From positions 1-17,236 of the forward strand of contig JAQIWT010000609.1 of the NCBI GenBank assembly GCA_034696485.1: DNA of 17,236 bases, written 5' to 3'. Source of the DNA: Isohypsibius dastychi (lineage: Eukaryota > Tardigrada > Eutardigrada > Parachela > Isohypsibiidae). Position numbers and translations under genes: made by a program. Shown here one piece after another: positions 16,321 to 17,236 of this stretch. The notes beneath the pieces were generated by a model. It searched no databases. It was not told the origin of the DNA and was given only the letters and a program-made list of their open reading frames with translations. Each line of letters starts with the position of its first letter. Within the stretch, counting starts at the first letter, position 1.

Positions 16321-16385
16321 AATGGTGAAGGAAAAGATTTTTGAACACCATTTGAAACAGGGGCGCCCAGAGGTCAGGATGGTGT

Positions 16386-16397
16386 GGGGGGGGGGGG
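16386..16397. repeat. G12 homopolymer
   Basis: It interrupts the right arm of the foldback element. The left arm has no matching run, so the tract arose or grew after insertion. Confidence 0.95.
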
Positions 16398-16674
16398 TGG
16401 GATGGTGCGCCGAGGAATTGGATGGTGTAAATGGTGCCTCGAGCTCTCATCCCGATGCTTCGAATTCACAGTCTCGTGCTTATCAACCGAGTAGACTAAA
16501 ATCAGTTAGTTTTCGACATTTCGACACTGTAGCTTAGGATCGCAGACTGGATACTTCTCGTACCGATGATAATTTCGAGAATTTCGCTACTCTGAATTGA
16601 GTTTTCAGTAGCTTGACATTTTTATTTGCTTGAGCTGGAAAAAACATGGGTAATTTTGAAACGATTTCAGTAAT

Positions 16675-16790
16675 TTGATTATTCGGGATTCAGTTCGGGT
16701 AATTTCGGGTTTCGGGGAATGATTGACCGCTTCGATTCGAAAATCTTCGGGAATATTCAGAATTTCGGTTAGGTTCGGTTTACTGGGTTT
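16675..16790. repeat. Second TTCGGG-rich block
   Basis: TTCGGGATT, TTCGGGTAATTTCGGG, CTTCGGGAATATTC and GGTTCGG units are shared in style with the block at 15640-15720. Confidence 0.75.
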
Positions 16791-17138
16791 CAAGTTTTTT
16801 GGGCAAGTGATCTCGCGCCATCAGGCATAATAAAACAAATACATTCCAACGAGTCAAAATGGCAACACATTTAACTTGCAGTCATTAACCGGTGCTTGAC
16901 CAACTGCTTGGTCTGAGGGAAAGAGTCCACTTCGAGCGCCGATCATTTGCACGAAGCAAACATCTGATCTCAATTTTACGGGAATTCTACAGAAGGGCGG
17001 GGCATTTATTCGAGACCACTTTCTTTGCGCGGGCCTGCTTTGTTTACTAAATTTTTTACCCCAGTTTCCAAAACAGCTTCATACGTCATAAAGTCCATAG
17101 TATTCGAAAGTTTTTTGTTTGGATTTATCTGCCGTGAG
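16791..17138. other. Upstream flank of the Tc1/mariner-type start
   Basis: No gene is seen. If the element at the right edge is intact, its left inverted repeat should begin at a TA within this stretch (for instance near 16839), but the partner repeat is outside the window so it cannot be placed. Confidence 0.35.
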
Positions 17139-17236
17139 ATGGGACGGAAAATTGATCCTGAAGTCAAAGGATCCATCATTGCACTCCATGGAATAGGATA
17201 TTCTCAGCGAAAAATCGTGAACGCTTTGAAGGAACA
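17139..17236 (+). CDS. Tc1/mariner-type transposase N-terminus, cut by the window edge
   Basis: ATG at 17139 opens MGRKIDPEVKGSIIALHGIG, then YSQRKIVNALKE. This is the first helix-turn-helix of Tc1-like transposases (usual form: xxRGxIVALHxxGxSxRxIAxxL), which binds the terminal inverted repeat. Only 32 codons are visible, with no stop or frameshift. The DDE domain would lie beyond the window, so whether the element is alive cannot be judged. Confidence 0.7.
   Translation, partial: MGRKIDPEVKGSIIALHGIGYSQRKIVNALKE

Larger units (their letters stand above)
15724..16447. mobile_element. ~0.72-kb foldback element with ~150-bp imperfect inverted repeats
   Basis: The left arm (15724 to about 15870) and right arm (about 16295 to 16447) are inverted copies. 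GAGCTC at the ends is followed inward by CACCATCCAATTCCTCGG (15743 on) against CCGAGGAATTGGATGGTG (16409 on), then AGGTCAGxATGGTGTG and CACCATTCCT blocks. Arms differ at roughly one base in six, plus a G12 tract in the right arm. No coding capacity is seen inside. It is a non-autonomous element of unknown superfamily, with no clear target duplication. Confidence 0.7.

Overview
The window is a piece of a nuclear genome from an animal, most likely an invertebrate. Genes are split by GT-AG introns, many only 55-73 nt long with strong GTAAG/GTGAG donors. The visible products are an aquaglyceroporin, a secreted cysteine-rich peptide and metazoan transposon proteins. Base composition is moderately AT-rich, with conspicuous G/C homopolymers. 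I cannot name the phylum from sequence alone.

Layout. (1) Positions 1-4709, minus strand: a multi-exon gene that, read 5' to 3', encodes a Pro/Tyr-rich N-terminus, pieces of a retroviral-type integrase, an AT-hook, a Ulp1-like (C48) cysteine protease and a PHD finger, running off the left edge. The order integrase then protease matches Ginger1-type cut-and-paste transposases. The integrase core has lost the zinc finger and most of the DDE catalytic region, and the first exon carries an in-frame TGA. The protease triad and PHD zinc ligands are intact. Upstream, at about 5080-5420, lies a 57-bp minisatellite with palindromes. (2) Positions 6559-13278, plus strand: an aquaglyceroporin-like gene in about five exons. 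Its first box is NPS. Its second box (NPA) is displaced into another frame by a small deletion, the selectivity-filter Arg is Gly, and no sixth membrane helix is found, so it is probably a pseudogene. (3) Its second intron holds a 2.9-kb transposon (7114-9984) with terminal inverted repeats of about 730 bp. These carry about 27 copies of a CAACTATTTTGCCCG-like motif. Inside is a second, diverged PHD-finger tail of the same protein family as gene 1. (4) Positions 13819-14674, plus strand: a compact gene with TATA box, signal peptide, 10-cysteine mature peptide and polyadenylation signal. (5) Positions 14700-17236: repeat-rich DNA with a foldback element, TTCGGG-rich blocks, integrase relics and, at the right edge, the start of a Tc1/mariner-type transposase.

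The most interesting result is the link between (1) and (3). Two paralogous protease/PHD-type transposase genes sit within 10 kb, one clearly enclosed by very long motif-studded inverted repeats. They suggest a Ginger-related transposon lineage active in this genome. The host genes show no functional partnership. All exon models come from reading splice signals and phase by eye, with no transcript support.
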